Shown here piece after piece: positions 1-10,221 of a stretch of 64,000 nucleotides of DNA. The notes beneath the pieces are model-generated. The model saw only the letters and a list, made by a program, of their open reading frames with translations. It ran no database searches and was not told the origin of the DNA. Made by a program: the position numbers and the translations under genes. Numbering within the stretch: the first letter of the stretch is position 1; every line of letters begins with the position of its first letter. The DNA comes from Antedon mediterranea (Eukaryota; Echinodermata; Crinoidea; Comatulida; Antedonidae), in assembly GCF_964355755.1 (NCBI RefSeq), contig NC_092674.1, positions 18,800,501 through 18,864,500 on the forward strand, in the 5' to 3' direction.

Positions 1-110
1 ATATTGAAAGACGTGTATGTTGTTTCATGCATTATGGCGAATGCTGCTATAAGCGGGTTTTCTGCAACGGGTATATATACATTTAATCCAGATGCAGTTC
101 GCAAGATTTA
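1..110 (+). pseudogene. C-terminal scrap of DDE-type transposase (partial copy)
   Basis: These bases closely repeat 577-700, including the stretch encoding GFSATGIY followed by FNPDA. That motif resembles the C-terminal end of pogo/Tigger/jerky-type DDE_1 transposases (gf..tGi.PfnpdA). The reading frame stops soon after the match. It is therefore a second fragment of the transposase relic found at 271-723, separated from it by about 160 bases with no coding signal that I can read. The left window edge truncates it. Confidence 0.5.
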
Positions 111-270
111 AATTTTGGATTTAAAGAACAAGCCATCACAGATATATAATGCCGATGAAACCAAACTTAGTTTGGTGCACAATCTATCAAAGATTCAAGA
201 TAGATCAAGATAGAGAACTATCCAGTGTAAAATAAGTGGAAACAGAGTGAGAATGTAATAGTGCTAGCCT

Positions 271-723
271 GTGCAAATGCTGCAGGGTTATTTACCACCC
301 TTGATTAATAAAGGCCAGCTACTGAGCGATTCTTTAATGCAGAATGCTCCTGCCGATTCTTTCTTTGGTGTCAGCAAGTCACTGTTCATTGATATGGAGT
401 TGTTTGACATGTGGTTTAGAAAGTTTTTTTGTTGGTGCTCCTTTCCACCGAACACAACAAATCATCTGTAACCTTTGGGTAAATTTGTTTTCCAATCATT
501 GAAATCTGAATACAAGAAAGCATGTGAAAAGTTCCTTAAGAAAAATCCAGGAAAAAACACGGTTCAACTTTTACGGAATATTGAAAGATGCGTATTGCTG
601 CTACATATAAGTGGGTTTTCTGCAACGGGTATATATCCTTTTAATCCAGATGCTGCTGCTGAGTTTCTACAAGCTTCAACTGTAGAGAACATTTTCGCGA
701 ATAAGCCTGTTAATTCAAATTAA
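271..723 (+). pseudogene. DDE_1 (pogo/Tigger-like) transposase relic
   Basis: Two open stretches in one frame, 271-471 and 475-723, are separated by a single TAA at 469-471. The order of motifs is that of the C-terminal half of a DDE_1 transposase: FPPNTTNHL, then after the stop PLGKFVFQSLKSEYKKA, then GFSATGIYPFNPDA. In the family the broken position usually reads HxLQPLD, so the stop fits a CAA to TAA change. The DDE catalytic core and the DNA-binding domain are not recognisable. A shorter copy of the first part recurs at 10921-11046. It is a dead DNA-transposon fragment. The family assignment rests on motif memory only. Confidence 0.6.
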
Positions 724-827
724 GTCAATCCACAGGATCAACCCTTTCATGATTCGGTTGAACAAATTGCTTATGCCCTTTCTACTGATGGTAATGCCAA
801 CTGCAATTCCACAGACAACCCTGGGCC
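724..827. other. Short spacer
   Basis: This AT-rich stretch joins the transposase relic to the gag/SGNH repeat copy A. I see no gene or repeat here. Confidence 0.4.
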
Positions 828-1219
828 AAGTATGTTTATCTACTCCTCTCTACCACTCGGATGGTACTTGGTTACATTTCAACAAGAATATTTATGTTAG
901 TGTGGTATACATTACTTTTAGCTTTTTGATTCTTTTACTTTTAATTGATTTACAGCATTTTGGAATGCTATTAAGTATTGTGTTGATTTGTTTTCGACTT
1001 AAAATGTGAATAGACACCACATTTACTCTCCATAGGGTAATCGGGAAATGCCTGTGGTCCTCTATTTGTTTATAGGATTAACCATTTTTATATACTCGGA
1101 TGCCAATAGAGACACAATTTAATACCATAGTGCGGTATTTAGGGGGAGGGGCAAGAAAACTTTAAAAAAAATTAAATCTTCCGCAAACGGAACAGACCTC
1201 ACAGAACGCCTTTGAGGAA

Positions 1220-1969
1220 TTGAAAGCGCAATTTGGTGAGGTGTTTTTTGCCGGGGATCCGCTGGCTGAATTCTATGAAAGAGTCCAATATCCAGCAGAG
1301 ACTCCTTCAATATATGCCGTAGAGCTAGAAGCACTTCTGAGAGAGGTGGAAGAAAGAGTGCAACATCCAATGGTTGATGGCGACCATTATGCTGACGCAA
1401 CAGTTTATGAGGGGAGTAGGAGATGCGCATGTAACGCAGAGACTTCCTCCCATGAGACCAAGATCTATGATATTCAAAGAGGTAAAAGCAGAACTCCGTC
1501 TTATGGAACGGGAGAACAAGACTACAAAGACTGTACAACAACAGTCAAATCAAGTTGACCGTCCAGAAAAAACGAAACTATACAATTTAACAAAAGCAGT
1601 GAACGATTTAAAAGAACAGTTTACACAACTGCTGTCTATACAACAAGCCCAAGCAAGACCTGATTTCATGAGTGCCCAACAAGATGAAAATCAAGAACTT
1701 ATAAGGTGCAGAAAGTGCGGACAAGAAGGTCATATTGCCGTTGGATGCAGAATTCCGTTAAACTACAATGTTCCACGGTGGAGATGTGCACCGCGGGACC
1801 AACACCACGAGTAAGCCTTAACAAGGTAAATACTTCTAATAATGTTTCCTCTTTTCGTAGTTCTCTTATAGGAGAGCCTAATGAGGATATCGTAGAAATT
1901 AATGGCATCACCTATAGGTCGTTAATAGACTCCGGGTCCCAGGTAACATCAATTACTGAAACTCTGTAG
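1220..1969 (+). pseudogene. gag and aspartic-protease relic (copy A)
   Basis: A gag-like reading frame begins near 1220 and breaks into the next frame near 1374. It continues to the zinc knuckle CRKCGQEGHIAVGC (C-x2-C-x4-H-x4-C, about 1709-1750), then to a retropepsin-like segment around 1885-1960 containing LIDSGSQV, the DSG active-site triad of retroviral-type aspartic proteases. The knuckle-then-protease order is that of Ty3/Gypsy-like LTR elements. The frame is broken at least twice, so no functional product is expected. The gag frameshift is also present in copy B, so it predates the duplication of the locus or of the element. Confidence 0.65.
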
Positions 1970-2409
1970 AAAGCTCATCCACAATTATGCAAACTAAATT
2001 TAAATCATCTTATTATTATATCGCATGAGGGCGGGCATTTGTGTAGGATGTGCTATGCGATTGCATTCTGTGTAGCGTGGGTAATTTATAGCGTGCTTAC
2101 TACATGTGCGTTCTTTCTCTCATTCGACTCCTTTGAAGTAACACGTCTAACGATTGTTGTCTTCAGATTTTAACATACAGCTATTTTGTCTTGGGTGTCT
2201 TTTGGAAATTGTTCTACACATTTAAGAGTCACATTTAGAGATTCTTTCAAATACTGTACTCGAGTCGAAGTTGCAGATCGTGTTTTTATCGACGTATTAA
2301 CTGTTTTTTCCATAACGAGGACATTGGTTTAATATTCAAGATAAAGCTTTCAACATCCTGACGAAAGTGAGTACGTTCTCTTGATCTTTGGCTTAGTATA
2401 ATAAAATGG

Positions 2410-2705
2410 TAACGACGACGTATGAGGTAAGCCTGTGCGGACATTCGTTTGTCAAAAGATTAAAATTTTAGGCATGCGCTTAGATCCAAAACTCTATCAA
2501 TAAAGTGTACAATTTTCCTCGATTTGTCTTTGTCTACGTCACCAGACATTGTTTACATTCACATCGGCGAAAATGATAGTTAGCCAAATGCTGAAACGGC
2601 ATCCCAGTTGTGTGGGTCAAACCTTTAACGATCGGGTCTTGGTCATTAATCAAAAACTTCAGTCAATTTATGCCGACGGTTGCGCGGCGGTTTTCCGTAA
2701 TCAGT
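2410..2705 (+). pseudogene. SGNH-hydrolase-like relic (copy A)
   Basis: The bases encode CGHSFVKRL near 2437, then YIHIGEND near 2548-2571, and finally a stretch with FNDRVLVINQKLQ at about 2620-2665. These resemble block I (GxSxxRR), the HxGxND block and the later FNxxVxxLN block of the SGNH/GDSL esterase-like domains carried by some retroelements. An internal deletion after GEND and several stops break the frame. The catalytic assignment is by motif only. Confidence 0.45.
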
Positions 2706-2966
2706 GAAACCAATAAAACCAAAATACGATTTAAAGATTATTGTCAAGAAGAACTCCAGTGTAAAAATAGATAAAAACGTGTAAAGAACTTCGGGGAATG
2801 GTGTAATCCGTGTACTATAGGAGAAGAGATGTGGTTACATTACTAAAAAAATTATAGGGCGTTGATTCATGACTCATTAGCTAGATAATGGACAAAGCTT
2901 CTCCATTCCATTCTCCATTGTTGTTATAATATGGCTTTCATTGTTTTTATTGGGACTGGCCAAGTC

Positions 2967-3362
2967 TCTATAGCATCGTGTTACATAGGCCTAATATAAC
3001 ATAGTTAAAATTAAATGTAAACAAAATAATATATGGATTACGTACATGAAATAACCTATTATTGCTTCTTATATTTTTTTCCAAGTCGCACTAGCTAGGC
3101 ATAGTCTCAAGCACGCATTGCATAGCCCTAATATAACAGTTAAAATTAAATGTAAACAAAATAATATATGGATGTTACTGTACTTGAAATAACGTATTAT
3201 TTATTGCTTCTTATATTTTTTTCCAAGTTGCACTAGCTAGACATAGTCTCAAGCACGCATTACATAGGCCTAATATAACAGTTAAAATTAAATGTAAACA
3301 AAATAATATATGGATGTTGATACTTGAAATAACGTATTTATATTGCTTCTTATATTCTTTCT
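2967..3362 (+). repeat. Tandem repeat, about 140-bp unit, 2.7 copies
   Basis: The word CTAATATAAC and its surroundings recur at 2991, 3128 and 3270, giving a period of 137-142 bases. Each unit contains AACAAAATAATATATGGAT followed by CTTCTTATATT and CACTAGCTAG. The copies differ by small indels and a few substitutions. The unit has no coding potential. Confidence 0.85.
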
Positions 3363-3699
3363 ATAGTTAGATTCTACAATAGCCTCAAGTTACAACTCTG
3401 CAATGAAATATTACATACATTGTAAATGTATACATAAAATGACTTTACAAAAACACAATATAAATAAAATGTTCAAATATATATTTGCACATAAAAAGTG
3501 TAGGCCTACAAAAATCCAATGTATAATAATGAATCCCCGTAGCTAAAGTGGAACATTCGAAACGTCACCAGTCTGTTCTGGGTCAACTGTTGGTCAAATA
3601 CAATCCACGATTTAATGCAAAATGCACCCCTATTTTTTTTCGAATGAAATAACCCTTTAAAAAAAAACGGTAACTAAAATGCCCGTGATCCGTTTTTTA
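3363..3699. other. AT-rich spacer
   Basis: I see no gene, RNA or repeat in this stretch. It leads into the DIRS-like relic. Confidence 0.35.
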
Positions 3700-4236
3700 T
3701 TAGATGGAATCATTTGTTCGGCGATTTGAATATTGCTGTTCCTGAATTATTTCCAATAGTTATCGCCATGGAAGTTTGGGGCTCGGCATTAGCTAACCGC
3801 TATATCTTGTTTTTCTGTGATAATTCAGCAGTTGTTGCTGTTATCAATAAGAAACCCGCTAAAGATTTGCCGTTTTTACGACTTATACGCCGTTTGGTTC
3901 TGGTTTGCCTCCGTTACAATATACAGTACATTTCCGTGCCTCACACATTCATGGAGTCTAGAATATTTTGGCAGATTTTCTATCAAGAGGGGAGTTTTTA
4001 CGTGCTCTAAAGTCTTTTCTTGACCTTAGCCCCACTCCGTTAATTGTTCCTTCTTGTCAGATTTACATTTGGAAATTATTTTTTTTATAGGTATTGTGTG
4101 CACAGGTTCTCTGGATGCTGCTCCTCTCAATAAAGAAGCTGTATCACTGATAGAATCATCGTTGGCACCAACGACCGTTGCGGCGTACCAACGTAGTACA
4201 GTATTAGGAAACTCGCGGCCTACAGCGACAAGGTAA
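3700..4236 (+). pseudogene. DIRS/Ngaro-like RNase H and tyrosine-recombinase relic
   Basis: The first reading frame (3714-4010) reads PELFPIVIAMEVWG, ILFFCDNSAVV, INKKPAKD and LRLIRRLVLVCL. This is the RNase H signature typical of DIRS-type retroelements (ELfPivxAxxxWG, CDNxAVVxxIN). A frame change follows, and 4111-4190 reads LIESSLAPTTVAAYQRS, which resembles the N-terminal DNA-binding segment of the element's tyrosine recombinase (sSLAxxTxxxY). No reverse transcriptase precedes it and the recombinase core is missing, so it is a truncated fragment. A recombinase core of the same general kind lies at 15850-17695 on the other strand. Confidence 0.7.
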
Positions 4237-4239
4237 AGG

Positions 4240-4870
4240 AAACGTGTTTATGATGTTTTTAAAACGTTACAATTAAAGGTTATATAACACAAATGGTTAC
4301 AATAATGTTATTTTAACGTTTTTAAAACCCCATAAAAAGCGAAATATGTTTTAAAAACTGATATTTTAGGTTTTTAAAACTCTACAAATTAACGTTTTAA
4401 ATATGAAAAATAGCGTTTTTAAAATCAAAACAATACGTCAAAAAAACTTTATTTTGACGTTAATTTAAATATCATTATTACCTTATCTTTATGTAATTTT
4501 AACGTTTTTAAAACCCCTCAAAACACAAAATATGTTTTTAAAACTGACAATTTAGGTTATATTTACCTGTAAAAACCGTATTTAAAACATTTCAAACTGG
4601 ACAAATTAACGTTTTTAATACAAAAAATTAGCCTTTTTAAAACCATACAATCGTCAAAAAACGTTGCTTTAACGTTATTTAAATATCATTATTTCGTTAT
4701 ATATATACGTTTAAAATTTGTGTTTTAAACGTTCAAATAAAACGTTATTTCAACGTTTGCAAAACTCCACAAATTCACGTATTAAAAACGAAATATTATA
4801 ACGTTTTTAAAACCAAAAAAATACGTTAAAAAAAGTATTTTAACGTTGTTATATCTAGGAATATTACGTT
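4240..4870 (+). repeat. Degenerate tandem repeat rich in AACGTTTTTAAAAC
   Basis: The word (A)ACGTTTTTAAAAC, with variants and with its approximate complement GTTTTAAAAACG, recurs across 630 bases. Longer homologous blocks (TTTTAACGTTTTTAAAACCC near 4311 and 4497; TTTAAATATCATTATT near 4464 and 4678) indicate a unit of roughly 190-215 bases in about three diverged copies. No coding potential is visible. The array ends about 150 bases before the WLS coding exon. Confidence 0.7.
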
Positions 4871-4991
4871 ATAAATACGTTCCTTCCTTCTACAATCTGT
4901 AACTTTGTTGCCCATTAAAGTAATTAAATCTAACCGCTAAACAAAGCAGAAAACGACCACCTACGGATATCCATACATTTTCAGTAAATTA

Positions 4992-5014
4992 TTTGTTTTT
5001 TCTCATTTAGAATC
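4992..5014 (+). promoter_or_regulatory. Probable 3' splice site in WLS 5' leader
   Basis: A T-rich tract ending TTTTTTCTCATTTAG (AG at 5009-5010) lies four bases before the WLS start codon. It is a strong acceptor context and suggests that an upstream non-coding exon is spliced directly before the ATG. The matching donor was not identified. Confidence 0.5.
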
Positions 5015-6674
5015 ATGGCTGGTGTTATTTTAGAGAATCTCAGTACCAAGAAGTTGTTCGGTTTTTGTGTAATCCTGCTAATAGTTCAGATAATTTGTTT
5101 CTTGGTCGGGGGACTTATCGCACCAAAACCTACAGATGCCAATAGTCACCTGACCACCAAATGTGTAGACCCTGCCGACAACGTTCATAAATGGTTTATA
5201 CCCAACGGACCTGGAGAGTGTTCCAAAGTAGCTAACTTTGAAGAGGCAGCAAGGAAGTACATTGATGCGAATCAGATCGTTTTTTCGTTACGAATGCCAC
5301 ATAGATCGTATAATATGAGTCGTAGCTTCCAATTCATACTGACCATGCTCAGATTGGAAGCACAGTACAAGTTAACTGTTCCCGATGCACCAGAAGAAAT
5401 TACAATGTTTGTGCGTGTTGGTTACAGAGATAGTGATTATGAAGATTGGAAAGAACTTACTAGAGTAACAGAAACAAGAAAACTTGAATGTCTGCTGCAC
5501 TCGAATGAAGACGAAGGACCAGTTGACGGTGACCCGTATGATTGTGAGCCTCTACCGTTCTTTGAATTAAGCACCTGCCATCATAAGCAGTACCTAATCA
5601 ATATTCGATTACCGGTAGAATTTAACAAAGAAACCAATGAACAGAAGTACCACTAAGTTAGGCAGCATCACTGATATTTGGATCATTGAGATTCATCAAA
5701 CTGGTGGTTTTACTTTAGTATGGCTGACAATGAAGTCTGTCATGACACCTATTCCACTTGTTTTCCTCATCTGGTTCTGGCTAAGAATCTCCAAGTTAAA
5801 TCGATCGCCAGTTCTTATGGAAAAATTTGTTATGGTTCTGGGAATTTCTATTACCTTCCTAAATATACCAATTGAATGGTTCACGTTCTGGTTCAACATC
5901 CCATACATGTTGCTGATTAGTGACATACGTCAAGGAATCTTTTATGCCACGTTACTCTCGTCTTGGATCATATTTGTTGGTGAACACCTAATGGACACAG
6001 TTGAGCGAGCAAGATTGAGTGCGTACTGGAAGCAAGTCGGGACAATTGCTTTTTGTTGTTTTTGTATGTTTGTCTTTGACATGTGCGAAAGAGGAGTGCA
6101 GATTTCAAATCCATTCTTTACTTTATGGACAACAGAGACAGGCAAAAACCTGGCTATGCTATTTCTTGTTATGGCTGGGATCTGTTTCAGTGCTTACTTC
6201 CTGTTTCTATGTTTCATGGTGTGGCAAATATTCAGAAACATCAGTATTAAACGTCTGGCGCTTCCACACATGGCCAAAGCTAGACGCCTTCATTATGAAG
6301 GTTTGATTTTCAGATTCAAATTCTTCATGTTGTTCACTTTGTTATGTGCTGCCCTCACTGTAATCTTCTTCATTTTGAGTCAAGTTTATGAAGATCACTA
6401 TAAAATGGGACATGAGAAGACACTTCAGATTAGCAGCGCCTTCTTCACCGGTGTTTATGGCATGTGGAACATCTATGTGGTCACTGTCATCTTTTTGTAT
6501 GCCCCTTCACACAAGCAAGTCTCCTCTGACAATGATGACAGCAGCGAAGGGAGTCATGTGGAGTTCCAGTTGGAATCTACATCCACGACGCCAGGGTCTG
6601 ATGACCCACCGTCAGCAGCAAGAACCGACCAATCAGAGCTTAAGAACCTCCTTACAAAAACCGCTATTGACTAA
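5015..6674 (+). CDS. WLS: Wntless (Wnt ligand secretion mediator), frameshifted
   Basis: Wntless carries lipid-modified Wnt proteins from the Golgi to the plasma membrane and is recycled by retromer. The start MAGVILENLSTKKL and the first membrane segment (residues 14-35) are followed by a luminal domain. The second half reads GGFTLVWLTMKS, DIRQGIFYATLL, FDMCERGVQ, MAKARRLHYEGLIFRFKF and FLYAPSHK, all close to animal WLS, with the seven C-terminal helices and a short polar tail. The full coding region lies in one exon. The frame breaks at 5654-5656 (TAA after codon 213) and resumes one base later in the next frame, just before GSITDIW. Apart from this one-base excess nothing is damaged and the length (about 545 residues) is normal. 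It could be a sequencing or assembly error, a young null allele, or a recent retrocopy. Family assignment is very secure; functionality is uncertain. Confidence 0.93.
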
Positions 6675-6682
6675 AATTTGAT

Positions 6683-6688
6683 AATAAA
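6683..6688 (+). terminator. Candidate poly(A) signal of WLS
   Basis: AATAAA occurs nine bases after the WLS stop codon; another lies near 6870. The more distal one seems the likelier processing site, because the first would leave almost no 3' UTR. There is no long A-run that would mark a retrotransposed cDNA end. Confidence 0.35.
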
Positions 6689-6907
6689 TCAGGAAAGAGT
6701 GTTCATTGCATAACGGTACACTGTATGTTCTTATACAAAAACCGTATAAAATGTATAATGTGTCTCATACAAGTGGTCCAACTTATTATGTACACATGTA
6801 TGCAAATCACAGACTAAAACTAACTTGATAATTACATTTCTCCTTGAAAACTTGAGTATTAAATATCATAATAAAAAGTGCCAAATATATTTATTTTTCT
6901 TTATTTA

Positions 6908-7020
6908 TAAACTTGTAAGTTTGTAAACTTGATGTAAGTTTGTAAACTTCATGTAAGTTTGTAAACTTCATGTAAGTTTGTAAAATTCATGTAAGTTTGT
7001 AAACTTCATGTAAGTTTGAT
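6908..7020 (+). repeat. 19-bp tandem repeat downstream of WLS
   Basis: About six units of CATGTAAGTTTGTAAACTT run from 6908 to 7020 with one or two substitutions per unit. They sit in the presumed WLS 3' UTR or just beyond it. Confidence 0.85.
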
Positions 7021-8722
7021 TTAGTGAAAGCTGTTCTGAAAGCTAATTGTAGTTAGTAACTTTAAAGGCCCCCACCAATATTTGTATATCACGTTTATTT
7101 AAGATAACATTGAGTGTACTTAACCTAACTTGATATTTATTGTACATGATATCGTGTACTTTAGTCCACTGTTACCAGAGTAGTATACATATACCATGGA
7201 CCTAGGTCCATGCATATACCAAGCAATAAAATACATGCCTTGTTTAGGATTTATCCTTTCTGTGTCATGAAGGCTGGCCAAATAGATTCTTTATTAATTG
7301 CTAAGGCAATTTTGTCCTAAGCCAACATTCAAGGGGCTCTTCACATTGAATTACATGTGTTAAAAGTTTAAAATAGTAATACAATGTATAAAATTAAATT
7401 TAACAGTAGATTATAGATCTACAACCCCAGGTCTGAACCAGGAAAAGATTAGTGGAAGTGACCTCGCCATCTGACCAAATAGATTTGTTATTAATTGCTA
7501 AGGTAATTGTGTCCTAAGCCTACTAGACACCCGGTCTTATAAGAACAATTTGATACAACAAACAAGTGAAATATTGAGCCCTCATATAAAATTATTCATG
7601 ATGATAATTTATTGTTGAAATGTTTAATCGAAATATAACATGTATTATATATTTTCATTGTGTCAAGAATGTAATAAAATTGTATGCATACATAAAAAAT
7701 TAATTAGATTGGAATAAAGGTCAGAGTATGGTATTCTATGAATTAATGCATTCTTCATGTTTCAAGTATTATATTCTGTGAAATTTATATATTATTAGGG
7801 ATGTTACTGGGTTATCTGTGTTTTATTATTATGCCATGTTTTCTATTACACCAGATCGTGTATAGGCTTAGGTACATTAGGCCTGTTACTTGCTGGTTCT
7901 CTGTCGGAAGCTAATCGTGTACAGTGTATAGGCTTATGTAGATTAGGCATGTTGCTGTTTTTGACTGTGACAAATATCCGTGTTCTCTCATAGATAAAAT
8001 GCAAGTATGTCAATCACATGCTATAAAATCAGAAAAATTAATAAAGCTCTATCTAACACTATCAAACTAATTTTGATTAAAAAAAAGTGTGATGTTCCCA
8101 AATATGGTAGTGATAATATGAGGCCATCATGTCCATATGGGCACACCATTTTTTGTTCGCATAAAGTTTTATATTTTAGAAAAAATAATAATTACATGTT
8201 TGTATGTAAGTTTGTTTGTCATCCTTGAGTATGCCAATCGATATATTGATCAAATTGAGCTGAAAATAACATGCACTCAGTCACTCTGCATTTTCTCAAG
8301 TATTTTTCTCATTTGTATACGTGCTTTAATTCGTTTGAATATCAGTTTATGAATTATTCCTTGTTCGACCAGTGAAGCTTCATAATTTAATATTGAATAT
8401 TGTGTCTAATGTAATATGGATGTGTACTGTACTTGAGTAGTGATGTGTAAGGTAATCAATATACGATACTAATTGATTACTTTAAGATAATGTATGTTTA
8501 AATTATTGTTTGTGAATTACTGTTAGTGAGAATGCTTAATAAAAGTCTTAAGCTATTGAGACTAGGATTTTATAAGAGTATTAATTCTATACAAGTTTTT
8601 ATATGGCGCCCTACAAAAAACAGAGCGCCTAACAATACTTTTAAGTTAAGTTTTAAGTTGACGTTTAAATAGATTATAAGAGTAAGCTAATAGTTTTATC
8701 ATGGCTATGTAATACCGGTATG
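7021..8722. other. AT-rich intergenic region with short dispersed repeats
   Basis: No gene is recognisable. Two short duplications are visible: an ATTAATTGCTAAGGCAATT-type block near 7293 that recurs near 7490, and a TCGTGTATAGGCTTA-type block near 7856 that recurs near 7915. The short open frames around 8007-8352 show no recognisable protein. Confidence 0.4.
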
Positions 8723-9114
8723 AAGTATGTTTATCTACTCCTCTCTACCACTCGGATGGTACTTGGTTACATTTCAACAAGAATGTTTATGTTAGTGTGG
8801 TATACATTACTTTTAGCTTTTTGATTCTTTTACTTTTAATTGATTTACAGCATTTTGGAATGCTATTAATTATTGTGTTGATTTGTTTTTGACTTACAAT
8901 GTGAATAGACACCACATTTACTCTCCATAGGGTAATCGGGAAATGCCTGTGGTCCTCTATTTGTTTATAGGATTAACCATTTTTATATACTCTGATGCCA
9001 ATAGAGACACAATTTAATACCATAGTGCGGTATTTAGGGGGAGGGGCAAGACAACTTTAAAAAAAATTAAATCTTCCGCAAACGGAACAGACCCCACAGA
9101 ACGCCTTTGAGGAA

Positions 9115-9790
9115 TTGAAAGCGCAATTTGGTGAGGTGTTTTTTGCCGAGGATCCGCTTGCTGAATTCTATGAAAGAGTCCAATATCCAGCAGAGACTCC
9201 TTCAATATATGCCGTAGAGCTAGAAGCACTTCTGAGAGAGGTGGAAGAAAGAGTGCAACATCCAGTGGTTGATGGCGACCATTATGCTGACGCAACAGTT
9301 TATGAGGGGAGTAGGAGATGCGCATGTAACGCAGAGACTTCCTCCCATGAGACCAAGATCTATGATATTCAAAGAGGTAAAAGCAGAACTCCGTCTTATG
9401 GAACAGGAGAACAAGACTACAAAAACTGTACAACAACAGTCAAATCAAGTTGACCGTCCAGAAGCTAGACAATTTAACAAAAGCAGTGAACGATTTAAAA
9501 GAACAGTTTACACAACTGCTGTCTAAACAACAAACCCAAGCAAGACCTGATTTCATGAGTGCCCAACAAGATGAAAATCAAGAACTTATAAGGTGCAGAA
9601 AGTGCGGACAAGAAGGTCACATTGCCGTTGGATGCAGAATTCCGTTAAACTACAACACTACAAGTAAGCCTTAACAAGGTAAATACTTCTAATAATGTTT
9701 TCTCTTTTCGTAGTTCTCTTATAGGAGTGCCTAATGAGGATATCGTAGAAATTAATGGCATCACCTATAGGTCGAGGAAAGCTCATCCAC
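9115..9790 (+). pseudogene. gag and protease relic (copy B)
   Basis: The gag frame from 9115 changes frame near 9269 exactly as in copy A. A second frame change near 9475 is bridged by the open stretch 9450-9674, which carries the zinc knuckle CRKCGQEGHIAVGC. The protease remnant near 9735-9775 keeps EINGITYRS but has lost the DSGS active-site motif seen in copy A. The relic is non-functional. Confidence 0.6.
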
Positions 9791-10221
9791 AATTATGCAA
9801 ACTAAATTTAAATCATGTTATTATTATATCGCATGAGGGCGGACATTTGTGTAGGATGTGCTATGCGATTGCATTCTGTGTAGCGTGGGTAATTTATAGC
9901 GTGCTTACTACATGTGCGTTCTTTCTCTCATTGGACTCATTTGAAGTAACACGTCTAACGATTGTTGTCTTCAGATTTTACATACAGCTATTTTGTCTTT
10001 TGTCCTTTTGTAAATTGTTCTACACATTTAAGAGTCACATTTAGAGATTCTTTCAAATACTGTACTCGAGTCGAAGTTGCAGATTGTGTTTTTATCGACG
10101 TATTAACTGTTTTTTTCCGTAACCAGGACATTGGTTTAATATTCAAGATAAAGCTTTCAACATCCTGACGTAAGTGAGTACGTTCTCTTGATCTTTGGCT
10201 TCGGTATAATAGAACGGTAAC

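Larger units (their letters stand above)
828..2788 (+). mobile_element. Dead gag-protease/SGNH retroelement, copy A
   Basis: About 2 kb is nearly identical to 8723-10921, in the same orientation. Homology starts abruptly at AAGTATGTTTATCT and ends near CGTGTAAAGA in both copies. In order it carries a non-coding leader, a gag relic with a CCHC zinc knuckle, a retropepsin-like scrap and an SGNH-hydrolase-like scrap. Compared with copy B, this copy lacks about 80 bases inside the SGNH part (near 2572) and carries about 36 extra bases after the zinc knuckle (around 1770-1805). No reverse transcriptase is present, so this is a derivative or remnant. With copy B it brackets the WLS gene. Confidence 0.7.

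Noticed and set aside
5638-5665. Tiny intron explaining the WLS frame break
   Set aside because: The only short GT-AG stretches here are 11 and 15 bases, too short to splice, and removing either does not bring the second half into frame.
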